IMG/VR virus record: IMGVR_UViG_3300007522_000367
Location: 23,059 to 87,058 of that record
DNA length: 64,000 nt
Source: a virus
Direction: 5' to 3' (one strand)
Part shown: positions 7,734-16,255 of the stretch, piece by piece
Layout of the letters: the number at the start of each line of letters is the position of its first letter
How positions within the stretch are numbered: position 1 is the first letter of the stretch
Program-made: the position numbers and the translations under genes
Notes under the pieces: generated by a model
Told to the model about the DNA's origin: nothing
Seen by the model: only the letters and a program-made list of their open reading frames with translations
The model's database searches: none

Positions 7734-8344
7734 CAGTATTATACACACCTTTAGACTTACCTACACTAGACTTTAATAGAGAAGAATTTATAAAGTGGCA
7801 CGAAGAAAAGCGTCATAAGAATAGAGATAATATCAATTACGATAAAAAAAACTTCATTGCTCCGTGGCTAGTTAGCCTTGCATATCACGTCGACTACGGC
7901 TGGTGTAATAGATTTTTAAAAGTTATTCCTAATTTTCAAGACATACTGTATAATCATTTACCATATACTGATATTACATATGTTAACTTCTTAGAACAAA
8001 AGATTCCTTGTCAGTTACACCAAGATGTAGGATCAAGACCAGATAGAGAAAACGAGCCAGGTGCGTATAAAGCATTTATAGTATATGATGCTCCGTTAAT
8101 GTATTTTCAAGAAGGTAAAACTAAAGATACAATTAAAGAAGAAAAGTTATATATTAATCATCCAACTCACTTAACAAAGTGGTTTGCAATTAACAATTAC
8201 GATGCATATCATGCAGCTGATTTACCGCAAGAAGGACAGCGTAAGATTATCATGACAATACTTGGTAAATTAGATAAAGAAAAACATGCAACTATACTGG
8301 AGCGCAGTTTATCCAAATACAAAGATTACATAATAGAAATTTAA
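7730..8344 (+). CDS. 2OG/Fe(II) oxygenase-like protein
   Basis: A 204-residue protein with a likely H97-x-D99 pair (CQLHQDVGS), H161 (AYHAAD) and R171 (GQRKIIMTI), in the order and spacing of the double-stranded beta-helix oxygenases. The rest of the sequence is not close to a family I can name. It is translationally coupled to the preceding oxygenase-like gene and its stop overlaps the stop of the convergent gene at 8341 around a TTAA. Confidence 0.58.
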   Translation: MTVLYTPLDLPTLDFNREEFIKWHEEKRHKNRDNINYDKKNFIAPWLVSLAYHVDYGWCNRFLKVIPNFQDILYNHLPYTDITYVNFLEQKIPCQLHQDVGSRPDRENEPGAYKAFIVYDAPLMYFQEGKTKDTIKEEKLYINHPTHLTKWFAINNYDAYHAADLPQEGQRKIIMTILGKLDKEKHATILERSLSKYKDYIIEI

Positions 8345-8910
8345 ACTAACAACTCGCCCGCAGTGTACATATCATAAATTTTTTCAAATGTCCATGCTTC
8401 TTTAAAACTTATTGTTAAAATGTATCTATCTTCTAATGACGTATTAGTAACACCGTGAATTTCTTGTGTATTAAAACAAATAGGAACATTATAACTAACT
8501 TGATAATCTAATTCAGCGTCAGGATAAACCATGCCGCCACCGCGATGTTCTTCATTGTCATTTAGGGCAACTGCCGGAACACCAATAGAAGGTTTGTAAA
8601 AATCTAGATAACTATGTTTAAAGTCTCCTTTTAAAGGAACATTAATTGTTACATACCTATGATGATCAGTATGCGGCATAACAACACCCATTTTCCCTAC
8701 CTTGTTAAGTTCCATCTTAAAGAACAAGTCTTTAGGATTTTTAAATTTCTTTGCTAACGGTAATATAAGTTCTCTATTAGGAAGAAGACCAATGTATAAT
8801 TTGAATCTGCCCCTTCCGTAAGAAGACCAACTATCTGTATTTACAGCATAGTCTATTAGCTCTTTAGTCTCTTCTTTTATTATAAAGTCCGTTAATAGAA
8901 AATGTTTCAT
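8341..8910 (-). CDS. 2OG/Fe(II) oxygenase-like protein
   Basis: A 189-residue protein with H80-x-D82 (MPHTDHHRYV), H152 (EIHGVTN) and R162 (EDRYILTISF), the ordered triad and arginine of the 2-oxoglutarate oxygenase fold. The C-terminal strand FNTQEIHGVTNTSLEDRYILTISF is close to the Asp/Asn beta-hydroxylase pattern. It starts eight bases after the end of the 8919-10388 gene and is the last gene of the long leftward operon. Substrate unknown. Confidence 0.62.
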   Translation of the reverse strand: MKHFLLTDFIIKEETKELIDYAVNTDSWSSYGRGRFKLYIGLLPNRELILPLAKKFKNPKDLFFKMELNKVGKMGVVMPHTDHHRYVTINVPLKGDFKHSYLDFYKPSIGVPAVALNDNEEHRGGGMVYPDAELDYQVSYNVPICFNTQEIHGVTNTSLEDRYILTISFKEAWTFEKIYDMYTAGELLV

Positions 8911-8918
8911 GAAAATAT

Positions 8919-10388
8919 TTAGTACAAATTATTTTTAATATATGTTGTTATAAGTTCTTGTTTTTTTTCTCTTAACATTTTAGCAGGCAGTTTATTTCGC
9001 AATCCTTGATGCTTAGAATAATGATCATCTAAGTCTAATCCTAAGCTAGTAACGCCGCCACAACTCCATCCAGCAACTTTCTGATATTCGTCGTCCATGT
9101 TACGTAAATCTTCAGCAAGTCTTCCTGCACCAATTGCATTCATTTGATCGTTTTTCCAAACAGTCATCCAAGCATTTGTTTTACGAGCAATCGTTGTTTT
9201 TAATAAACGCTTTTCATGATGGACTTTATAACCAAATTTTTCAGGATTTCTATCAATAGGTGAATGATACTCGTGGTGTTCTTTTGAATGTATTAGCAAC
9301 GGATACCAATACCACAAATCAATGTTAGGATCTGCTACTACTCGCTCTCTACTCGCTCTAATATTTTCTTCACTTTGATGTGGAAGTCCAACAATAAGAT
9401 TAATTTGTATTTTTACTCGATCTTTGCTTTTTTGTTTCATAGAAGCAATAGCATCAAGTACTTTGTCTATATCTGCACCTTTTTGAATTGCTTGTCTAGT
9501 TTCTTTATTATAACTTTCTACACCAAAACTTGCGCCACGGAGTCCGCTTTCAATAAGTAAATCTATTTGATCGGGCCATCGCACTAATAGCTCAGGTTTA
9601 ATATAAGTGTCAAAGTTAATTTTAAAAGGTAGGCTTGTAATTACTTCATGCATTAATTCTAGTTTAACCATACTATCATTATATGTGTCATCCATGAACC
9701 AATAATTAGTTGTACCAAATTGTTCATAGTTACGCATAAACTCCGCATACATATCTTCTTTAGCACGAATATAATCAAATTTGTTTTTATTGTTTAATGG
9801 GAAATTGCAAAAGGCACAATTAAAAATACAGCCCCTTGCAATTTCCATAGGTAAACTTTGCTGTGCGGTGATGCCGTCTTCAGGCTTCCATATTACTGGA
9901 ATGTTGCTAATGTCTTTTTTATCGTAATTATGATTGCTGTCAACAATCTTTTTGCCGTTAAAATCTTTAAAGATCAAATTAGTATCTTTTCCTGCAAGGT
10001 AATTTGTAATAGCAACAGTTGCATCATCTGCGTATCCAGTAACAAATATATCAGCAAAATCTAAAAATTCAACCATTCCTTTGGCACCGCCTATAACAAA
10101 TGGAACATTAAAGCGGTTTCTCAAATTAGTGTAAAACTTATTGTTATCTTGCAATAGCTCACTAGTGTTAAAAAATGTAGTACTAAATCCTACCCAAAGC
10201 GTTTCTTTGCTTACATACTTTTCAAATGCAAGTTCGATATCTTCTTCTGTTAAACTTTGAAAATAATCAATAACTTTTACTGAATATCCTTGCTGTTCTA
10301 GTTCTGTTCTAATGCGATAAGCACCAATGGATCTAAAATAAGTAGTTGAGCCTAAGTCAATGCCTGTAAATATTATTGCATGATACAT
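8919..10388 (-). CDS. Radical SAM protein with N-terminal B12-binding-like domain
   Basis: A 489-residue protein built like the cobalamin-dependent radical SAM enzymes. Residues 1-140 look like a Rossmann-type B12-binding domain (VGFSTTFFNTSELL, then FVIGGAKGMVEFLDFADIFVTGYADDATV), but the DxHxxG cobalamin motif is not visible, so cobalamin may not be bound base-off or at all. The cluster motif CIFNCAFC gives C187, C191 and C194. Family members methylate unactivated carbons or rearrange substrates. The desaturase stop lies immediately before its ATG (no bases between), so they are co-translated. Confidence 0.78.
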   Translation of the reverse strand: MYHAIIFTGIDLGSTTYFRSIGAYRIRTELEQQGYSVKVIDYFQSLTEEDIELAFEKYVSKETLWVGFSTTFFNTSELLQDNNKFYTNLRNRFNVPFVIGGAKGMVEFLDFADIFVTGYADDATVAITNYLAGKDTNLIFKDFNGKKIVDSNHNYDKKDISNIPVIWKPEDGITAQQSLPMEIARGCIFNCAFCNFPLNNKNKFDYIRAKEDMYAEFMRNYEQFGTTNYWFMDDTYNDSMVKLELMHEVITSLPFKINFDTYIKPELLVRWPDQIDLLIESGLRGASFGVESYNKETRQAIQKGADIDKVLDAIASMKQKSKDRVKIQINLIVGLPHQSEENIRASRERVVADPNIDLWYWYPLLIHSKEHHEYHSPIDRNPEKFGYKVHHEKRLLKTTIARKTNAWMTVWKNDQMNAIGAGRLAEDLRNMDDEYQKVAGWSCGGVTSLGLDLDDHYSKHQGLRNKLPAKMLREKKQELITTYIKNNLY

Positions 10389-11141
10389 TTATAGTTTTAC
10401 CAGCTTGATTACCCATGCACTAGGATCAAGCTCCCACCAACGATGTTGAAAATTCCAGCGACCGGGTTTTGCGTGATGATTGTTATGCCATCCTTCTCCC
10501 CAAGTAATTACTGCTAGCCACCATGTGTTTCGACTATCTTCTTTTGTTACAAAGTTTTTGTATCCCCACATATGATTACCATAGTTACTTAGTACACTTG
10601 CCCATATTTGTATTCCCATAGGAATAATTCCGCCAAATATTAACACATTAACTCCGCCTAACACAAACAATACTGCACACCATATTAATAATATCAAGTA
10701 ATAATAGTTATGCAACACCAAATGGAACCTGTCTGTAATTAATCTACGCACTGCCCATTTGTTCATTTCAAAATTGTACTTGGGTATTAGTACATTCCAT
10801 AGTCCTAGGTGAGGACCGTGCGGATCACCTTCTTTGTCGCTGTGCGTATGATGCTGATTATGCACTGCGACCCATCCGATACTACTTCCAGTGCCGCCGA
10901 TTGCTCCAAAGAATGTAAACAAATACTCCATCCATTTATAACAAAACTTAAAACTGTTATGTGTAAGGTAGCGATGAAATGTTATTGTGATCCCTAAACA
11001 CCCTGTTAAGAAATATACGGCCAAACTAAGTAACCACCAGTGTGTAGATGGGGCAAAAAATACCATATACTCAATCATTGCTGTTGCAACTGCTTGAATG
11101 TATGGAAAATACGACGTGTTTGCTCTAAATAAGTTCTTCAT
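10389..11141 (-). CDS. Fatty-acid (acyl-CoA delta-9 type) desaturase, second copy
   Basis: A 250-residue membrane di-iron desaturase with canonical boxes HRYLTH at 56-61, HNQHH at 94-98 and HNNHH near 217, plus hydrophobic segments at about 10-55 and 140-185. It would desaturate acyl chains of host or phage-made lipids. It follows the family pattern more closely than the copy at 1520-2278, and WGEGWHNNHH is the usual context of box three. It sits between an oxygenase-like gene and the long radical SAM gene within one leftward operon. Confidence 0.87.
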   Translation of the reverse strand: MKNLFRANTSYFPYIQAVATAMIEYMVFFAPSTHWWLLSLAVYFLTGCLGITITFHRYLTHNSFKFCYKWMEYLFTFFGAIGGTGSSIGWVAVHNQHHTHSDKEGDPHGPHLGLWNVLIPKYNFEMNKWAVRRLITDRFHLVLHNYYYLILLIWCAVLFVLGGVNVLIFGGIIPMGIQIWASVLSNYGNHMWGYKNFVTKEDSRNTWWLAVITWGEGWHNNHHAKPGRWNFQHRWWELDPSAWVIKLVKL

Positions 11142-11144
11142 ACT

Positions 11145-11996
11145 CTATTTATCAACCTCTATATTGCCTATAAATTCTTTTGATAATATATCACCGTCTA
11201 ACAACATGTCGAACGGATGTTTTTTTCCAAAAAACTCATTTTTCACCCAAGCATTTTCTTCAGGAATATAATCTAACCAAGGACTACATCCTATTATTAA
11301 ATTTGTTCTTGTATTTTCTGTGCGATCATTTGCAAATACTCTATGTGCAATATTAGTGTCCCAACTGTATATATTTCCTAACTCAAGATTATAAGGTTGT
11401 ACATTATCCATTTCAAAGTAAAATTCTTTACTTGTAGTAATAGGAATATTAAGTCTTAAGTTTACAAATATTTCTTCATCTCTGTGCCAACCAGCCTTAG
11501 GATCGTTAGGTTGCTCACTTGCTATAATAGTGCTTATCCTGCTTCTTACTACTGTACGCTTAATATTTGATAAGAATTTACCAAGTTCGCCTTCTAAACT
11601 ACATGCAGTTGGTTTTATAAATCCGTAGGTGTCGTAATAACTGTCTTTTAAGTAAGAATAATTGTGAGTTTGATTATAAAAGAACTCACCTGGAATATTC
11701 TTCGGAGTGCCAACACTACTATAATTTTCATCCAAGTTATCTTGATGGTTAGGATTGTATCGCAAGCTAAGACTTTTATAATAACTTGTATTTTGAGTTT
11801 TAGTTTGCCAACCTATTGGCTTGTATTTTTCTAATACATCTGCAACAGATAGTTGTAATGATTCTAAATTATAGTTTAATTTTACACTAACATTTTTTAC
11901 GTCAGTATTTATTAAATTGCTGTTCATTCTTGTAACTCTGTACAACCATTCATGTACTGTAGAACTGTCGGGACACAATGACACTGGATATATCAT
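11145..11996 (-). CDS. 2OG/Fe(II) oxygenase-like protein
   Basis: A 283-residue protein with H171-x-D173 (GWHRDEEIFVNLRLNIP), H218 (NIAHRVFAN) and an arginine at 225 or 230 (DRTENTRTNLIIG). The strand LGNIYSWDTNIAHRVFAND is typical of the second metal-histidine strand of this fold. The first 150 residues have no recognised motif. ATG overlaps the stop of the upstream GNAT gene as ATGA, showing coupling. Confidence 0.65.
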   Translation of the reverse strand: MIYPVSLCPDSSTVHEWLYRVTRMNSNLINTDVKNVSVKLNYNLESLQLSVADVLEKYKPIGWQTKTQNTSYYKSLSLRYNPNHQDNLDENYSSVGTPKNIPGEFFYNQTHNYSYLKDSYYDTYGFIKPTACSLEGELGKFLSNIKRTVVRSRISTIIASEQPNDPKAGWHRDEEIFVNLRLNIPITTSKEFYFEMDNVQPYNLELGNIYSWDTNIAHRVFANDRTENTRTNLIIGCSPWLDYIPEENAWVKNEFFGKKHPFDMLLDGDILSKEFIGNIEVDK

Positions 11997-12568
11997 TGTT
12001 TGCTCCGCTTATATAATGCTATATCGAGTTCTGCAACTAGTTGTCTAGTGTATTGTATTTCTTTAGGCTCGTCGTACCATTTTAAATTTTGGTAAATTTC
12101 TCTCGGGCCGCCAAATGTGCTTGCACGACCTTGGCTCATGCGTTTTAGAAAATTTACAAGTTTATGATTGTATGTATTAAACGTTAGCCATACTTTACTA
12201 TACCCTTGATTTTCTGCCCAGTCTATTTGCTTAGGGAATATAGTCCTTGCCTGGCACCAATGGCCACCACCGCGATAGTCAGGGTGTGTAAAGGCACGTA
12301 CTCCTATAATAGGAATATCATTGTATACATATGCTCCGCTCATTGCAATCGGTCTATCTTTGTCACTGACAATATTAAATATTTCAAATCGTTTTTTAAT
12401 ATAAAATAAACGTAACAACGTGTGCGGTTTATTTTGCCAATCACTTATGTCATAATTGGCGTAAGCAGGTTCCTGCAGGTAATAAGCATCCTCACAAAGT
12501 TTTATTAGTTTGATATGCTGTTCTTCTGTAATAGTATCAGGTGTAAAAGTATCAACGTAATAGTTCAT
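11993..12568 (-). CDS. GNAT-family N-acetyltransferase
   Basis: An acetyltransferase of about 191 residues. The acetyl-CoA-binding region is visible as FTHPDYRGGGHWCQARTIFPKQIDWAE followed by the strand KVWLTFNTYNHKLVNFLKR, as in GNAT proteins (YRGxGxG/A then N-x-x-x-x-x-F). I use the ATG at 12568, which has GGAG eight bases upstream. An ATG at 12589 in the same frame overlaps the stop of the micro-ORF (TAATG) and would add seven residues; both starts are possible. Substrate unknown. Confidence 0.68.
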   Translation of the reverse strand: MNYYVDTFTPDTITEEQHIKLIKLCEDAYYLQEPAYANYDISDWQNKPHTLLRLFYIKKRFEIFNIVSDKDRPIAMSGAYVYNDIPIIGVRAFTHPDYRGGGHWCQARTIFPKQIDWAENQGYSKVWLTFNTYNHKLVNFLKRMSQGRASTFGGPREIYQNLKWYDEPKEIQYTRQLVAELDIALYKRSKQ

Positions 12569-12588
12569 TTTTTGCACTCCTATAGTCA

Positions 12589-12645
12589 TTAATGGTCTGC
12601 ATTTGTTAATCGCGGCCAAGGTAGTTCTACAAAATATTCAGGCAT
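12589..12645 (-). CDS. Micro-ORF, 18 residues, within the oxygenase operon
   Basis: The peptide MPEYFVELPWPRLTNADH starts at an ATG that overlaps the stop of the upstream gene (ATGCCTGA) and stops at a TAA that shares a base with an in-frame ATG of the GNAT gene (TAATG). These are the same junction types used by the real genes around it, and GAAGG lies about 11 bases upstream. The core YFVELP resembles FFEIP in the micro-ORF at 3115-3177. It may be a substrate peptide or a coupling leader; chance cannot be excluded for so short a frame. Confidence 0.5.
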   Translation of the reverse strand: MPEYFVELPWPRLTNADH

Positions 12646-13219
12646 ATTTTTTCATACCTTCGTATGTAACTGGTTCTTTTCCTCTAATATGTACCGTATA
12701 CCTAAAATCGCATACAGTTTCTTTCCATTTATAATGCCAAGAAGGGTCTGTAGGCACCATAAAGGCTTGACCTTTTGGAACTAATTTATGATACTCATCA
12801 TTTAGCGTATCATATGCTTCTAGGGGAGATTCAACAAATCCTCCTTGGATAGGAACTATAATGTCATATGTTCTAACGATACCGTTTGGACCATCTATTT
12901 CTGGATGTTGCATCAATGGACGCCATTCTGACTGGTATCCATTTCTACTACGTTTTATGTTTAATGTATACCATAACTTTTTAGGTCCTAACGAAAGCCC
13001 TTCGACAAGGTCCTTTATAGCATCACACTGTAATAGATCATAATCATTTTGTAACAGTGTCCAAAAACACCAGGCATCTTTTCTATTAGGATTTATCTCT
13101 TTAGTAGTATATTCTTGAAACCCTTGCCCTCGCCAATATTCTTCAGGCACAGACTCAATAAACTCTTTGATAGATTCTGCTTGTATTTTAATTTTAGGAA
13201 AATAATAAAACGGATACAT
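12638..13219 (-). CDS. Unrecognised protein, probably oxygenase-fold
   Basis: A 193-residue protein. Late in the sequence GGFVESPLEAYDTLNDEYHKLVPKGQAFMVPTDPSWHYKW and FRYTVHIRG look like the strands of a double-stranded beta-helix, with H152 and R163 in the right order for a 2-oxoglutarate enzyme. The N-terminal metal pair is unclear (H105-x-E107 is the best candidate). The frame is open to 13294, but ATG 13219 has GGAG eight bases upstream and shares one base with the upstream stop (TAATG), so I use it. Confidence 0.5.
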   Translation of the reverse strand: MYPFYYFPKIKIQAESIKEFIESVPEEYWRGQGFQEYTTKEINPNRKDAWCFWTLLQNDYDLLQCDAIKDLVEGLSLGPKKLWYTLNIKRSRNGYQSEWRPLMQHPEIDGPNGIVRTYDIIVPIQGGFVESPLEAYDTLNDEYHKLVPKGQAFMVPTDPSWHYKWKETVCDFRYTVHIRGKEPVTYEGMKKYA

Positions 13220-13713
13220 TAAAATGCTCCTACAGAAATTAATTTTTGAAACGTGTAAGGATACTTGCATTGTAGCATAAAAGCACTTCTCCATCCATCT
13301 GTATTATTTTCATAACCATGCATAACACTACAATCAAACGCTGTAGGACAGTCTGTAAGAACACTGTCTGCTTTTTCTCTATCTATGTAAAAGTCCAAAG
13401 GAGTATTATAGTTATCTAAAGGAAATAGAATATTTACAGTCCTTCTAATAGTTCCTGCTGCACTATCTTCGTGTGCTCCTACTACGCTGTGTGCTTCGGT
13501 CCTTATAAAACTACACGAATAAAAAATCTTAGGCATAACAAATTGGTCTAATATATTTTTTATTAAAAGATTGTCCATGTTGAAAGCTGAATGTACTTGC
13601 TGTGGTACTTTTCTGCCTAATTCTGCATAACCATCCGAGTAATTTAGACTGTTTGCAACATCTAATAAATCTTGTCTTGCATAATTTATATTTTCTAATT
13701 TTTTATAAATCAT
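13219..13713 (-). CDS. 2OG/Fe(II) oxygenase-like protein, short
   Basis: A 164-residue protein with H81-x-D83 (VVGAHEDSAAG), H132 (SVMHGYEN) and R142 (GWRSAFML), matching the order of metal and 2-oxoglutarate ligands. The strand pair RRTVNILFPLDNYNTPLDFYID is compatible with the fold. It is shorter than most family members and may be a minimal barrel. Start and stop overlap the neighbours by one base each. Confidence 0.58.
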   Translation of the reverse strand: MIYKKLENINYARQDLLDVANSLNYSDGYAELGRKVPQQVHSAFNMDNLLIKNILDQFVMPKIFYSCSFIRTEAHSVVGAHEDSAAGTIRRTVNILFPLDNYNTPLDFYIDREKADSVLTDCPTAFDCSVMHGYENNTDGWRSAFMLQCKYPYTFQKLISVGAF

Positions 13714-14447
13714 TAGCTTTCCCCAGCGTCTAACACATCTAATATGCGTAATACATTATCGTAAGTCTTTGGAATATTCATTACCAAATGTATACTATCT
13801 TGTGTATAACTATGTGTACGATGTGTTTTACGTGTATCAATGTAATATGCCCGGCCTTCGTCTATTTGTCTAATACGATGATCATGCTCCCATTCATACG
13901 CTGTATGATTTGTATTTGTTAAAAATATAACTATTCTAAATGTTCTTCTTTGCAGTAATATACCGTCTCGATGTTTCGGAAACCATGCTCCTGTGTTTAG
14001 TTTAACTAAACTGCAACGACCTAACTTAGGGAAATAGTCTACAATATGCTGTAAACTAGGAAGGTCTTTGTATAATTGTGTAGGAGTATCAAAGTCAAGT
14101 TCAGACAATTTGCGACCTGTTCGTCTCATTGCTTCAGGCATACTTAAACTATCTGTAGGAGTATCACCAGGCAGGCCTACTAAATTTAAACCTTGTCTAT
14201 CATTTAGCAATCCTTCTCTATGCAAATAAGGTATCCACATATTATCATACTGTTTAATCTCTTTTCTAAACTCGTTTAGATCAACTTTAAACTTCAATGG
14301 AACAAAATCACCAATAGCATCTAGCTGCAATTCGCATGCAATGTCCATAATTTTAGGGTTTGTAATAACTCCATCATTGTATAATTGAGTATAGTTTACT
14401 TTTAGTTTTGCTTGCTCTTCAGCAGTAACAATATGACTATTATCCAT
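13713..14447 (-). CDS. Aspartyl/asparaginyl beta-hydroxylase-like oxygenase
   Basis: A 244-residue protein. The segment LNTGAWFPKHRDGILLQRRTFRIVIFLTN carries H159-x-D161 in the context typical of the Asp/Asn beta-hydroxylase family, and YYIDTRKTHRTHSYTQDSIHLVMNIP supplies the second histidine (H209 or H212). Known family members hydroxylate Asp or Asn residues in proteins, so a peptide substrate would be consistent. ATG overlaps the upstream stop by eight bases. Confidence 0.68.
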   Translation of the reverse strand: MDNSHIVTAEEQAKLKVNYTQLYNDGVITNPKIMDIACELQLDAIGDFVPLKFKVDLNEFRKEIKQYDNMWIPYLHREGLLNDRQGLNLVGLPGDTPTDSLSMPEAMRRTGRKLSELDFDTPTQLYKDLPSLQHIVDYFPKLGRCSLVKLNTGAWFPKHRDGILLQRRTFRIVIFLTNTNHTAYEWEHDHRIRQIDEGRAYYIDTRKTHRTHSYTQDSIHLVMNIPKTYDNVLRILDVLDAGES

Positions 14448-15141
14448 TATAAATCTCCGTAAAAATACTTAGTCCAATTTTTTGTTTTATTCCAGCGGCC
14501 TTGAAATTACTAGAACAGTGAATTCTTAAACTATCAAATGCTATTATCGATCCAATAGTCCAAGGAAAATAAGAATGTACGCTAAGACATTCAAGCCATG
14601 TAGATTTTAAATGGCCAAGCATTTTAGTTTTTATATTTTTAGGAATACCGGTGTCAACTAAATTTTCAACATCAGTATATTCATAAAGGTGCTTATTGTA
14701 AAAAATAACTTCTTTATCAAATACTTCATCTTTAAAAAACTTTACAGGGCCGCCGTAATAGAATTGATCAAACATAACTAGTTTAATCTTATTGCAGTCA
14801 CCGCTTTCTACCCATAACGGAATAGTAAATGCTTTGTAGGTGTTTGGATAATCGTAACTATCATCTATGTGCAGTATGTGAGGAGTATCTACATCAAAAA
14901 AATGGCAAGCCCGAACTTTAAAGTTGCCAAATTGTTTACGCAAAGGAATTAGTATGTCGTCAATTATACCCGTTCCTTCTTTTACATAAACTACTTTTGG
15001 ACCTGTGTTTTTTTCTATTTTGTCTTGACTGTGATAGTAGTCTAATAGAAATTTAATCTTAGTTTTATCCAATGCGTTAACTATTTGCACAGGATCAGAA
15101 TGTGTTTTTTTAATTTCTTCTATTTGTGTACTACTACGCAT
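14440..15141 (-). CDS. 2OG/Fe(II) oxygenase-like protein
   Basis: A 233-residue protein with H91-x-D93 (HILHIDDSYDYPN) and H208 (LRIHCSSN) followed by lysines where an arginine or lysine would bind 2-oxoglutarate. FTIPLWVESGDCNKIKLVMFDQ fits the core strands. The frame extends to 15243, but the ATG at 15141 overlaps the end of the radical SAM gene by eight bases, the usual junction here, and has GAGAA upstream. Confidence 0.58.
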   Translation of the reverse strand: MRSSTQIEEIKKTHSDPVQIVNALDKTKIKFLLDYYHSQDKIEKNTGPKVVYVKEGTGIIDDILIPLRKQFGNFKVRACHFFDVDTPHILHIDDSYDYPNTYKAFTIPLWVESGDCNKIKLVMFDQFYYGGPVKFFKDEVFDKEVIFYNKHLYEYTDVENLVDTGIPKNIKTKMLGHLKSTWLECLSVHSYFPWTIGSIIAFDSLRIHCSSNFKAAGIKQKIGLSIFTEIYNG

Positions 15142-16249
15142 GTTTTCTCTTAGGTATCTTACTATCAGCACTTGATACACAACTCTTAGTAATACACGTC
15201 TTAGGTGTCTTAAACAGTGTAAAACCTGTTTCGATGTTACCAAGGGGTGCGTCGTGACAACTATAGCTTCTTTTTACACTACCGTCTGGCTCCCGTATTA
15301 TAATGCCACTGTAACCGGCATTGCAAGCCCATCCTTCAAAATTGTTGAAATTAAAGGCATTAAAGCGTTCTGCTTGGTCCATGTACCACGTTTCGCCTTT
15401 TGAGTCTTTTAATTCTACTTGCATATGCCACGGAACGCTGGCATCATTCTTGCCCATAATATCTCTAGGCACTTGAAAGTTTGGTTTAGGTCGACATTCC
15501 CACTTACGCTTGCTTTCTGTGTACGCACGTTGCGGCATACCGTTGTGTAAACGCTTTAGATTGTCTGCTGTATACCCATCTACTACTCGGCTTGCTGTAG
15601 GGTCGCTTTGAGGCTTTAGCGTTACGTTTATACCTTGTTCGTGAAAAAACAATGCGTTCTCCCAATCACGTTCAAACCAATCCGGCACCATAACCATGTT
15701 GATTGTAACTTGTACATCATGCTCTTGACAGAAGATTAGCTTGTCGGCAAAGTCCTGCATCTTCTCAATACTGTTTACGTGCTCTGTATGCAAACTTGCA
15801 GTTATACTAGCACGATGAAACGGCTTAACTGCTTCTACATATTCTTCATGCCACTTCATATTACGTGACATGTTTGTTGTCATGTGTACACTAGTATAAT
15901 TAGTGTTATTAACGTCATTAGCAAGATGAGAAAGAATATCAAGATACCCAGGGTGGAATGTTGGCTCACCACCACTAAGACTAAAGTGAAAACTGTTAAA
16001 ACCGTTATCACGTGCCTGTCTTTTTATTTCGTCAATTGTTTTGAGACATAGCTCGGTAGGCCTGTGGTCTTTTTTATCGCTTCTTGCATAAGGCCAGCAG
16101 TAGCTACACTTGTAGTTACAAAATCGTCCAAGTAACCAGCTGACCGTGAAGAGGTCTCGATATAAGAGAGTTCGTTGACCCACACTGACGATATCGTCGA
16201 ATGGTATCTTAGTGAAGTCATAATTACTCCATTTTAAATCTTCAGTCAT
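15134..16249 (-). CDS. Radical SAM enzyme with cysteine-rich C-terminus
   Basis: A 371-residue radical SAM protein. The cluster motif CNYKCSYC gives C44, C48 and C51, and SGGEPT is at 92-97. The last 80 residues contain WACNAGYSG, YSCHDAP and TCITKSC, a spacing like an auxiliary-cluster (twitch/SPASM) region. It is the first gene of the leftward operon 16249 to 8341 and begins six bases after a perfect TATAAT, so its message is probably leaderless. Confidence 0.85.
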   Translation of the reverse strand: MTEDLKWSNYDFTKIPFDDIVSVGQRTLLYRDLFTVSWLLGRFCNYKCSYCWPYARSDKKDHRPTELCLKTIDEIKRQARDNGFNSFHFSLSGGEPTFHPGYLDILSHLANDVNNTNYTSVHMTTNMSRNMKWHEEYVEAVKPFHRASITASLHTEHVNSIEKMQDFADKLIFCQEHDVQVTINMVMVPDWFERDWENALFFHEQGINVTLKPQSDPTASRVVDGYTADNLKRLHNGMPQRAYTESKRKWECRPKPNFQVPRDIMGKNDASVPWHMQVELKDSKGETWYMDQAERFNAFNFNNFEGWACNAGYSGIIIREPDGSVKRSYSCHDAPLGNIETGFTLFKTPKTCITKSCVSSADSKIPKRKHA

Positions 16250-16255
16250 ATTTTT

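Noticed and set aside
15142-15243. N-terminal extension of the oxygenase-like gene to 15243
   Set aside because: The extension reads through the end of the radical SAM gene in another frame and is arginine/leucine/valine-rich; the ATG at 15141 gives the usual eight-base overlap.
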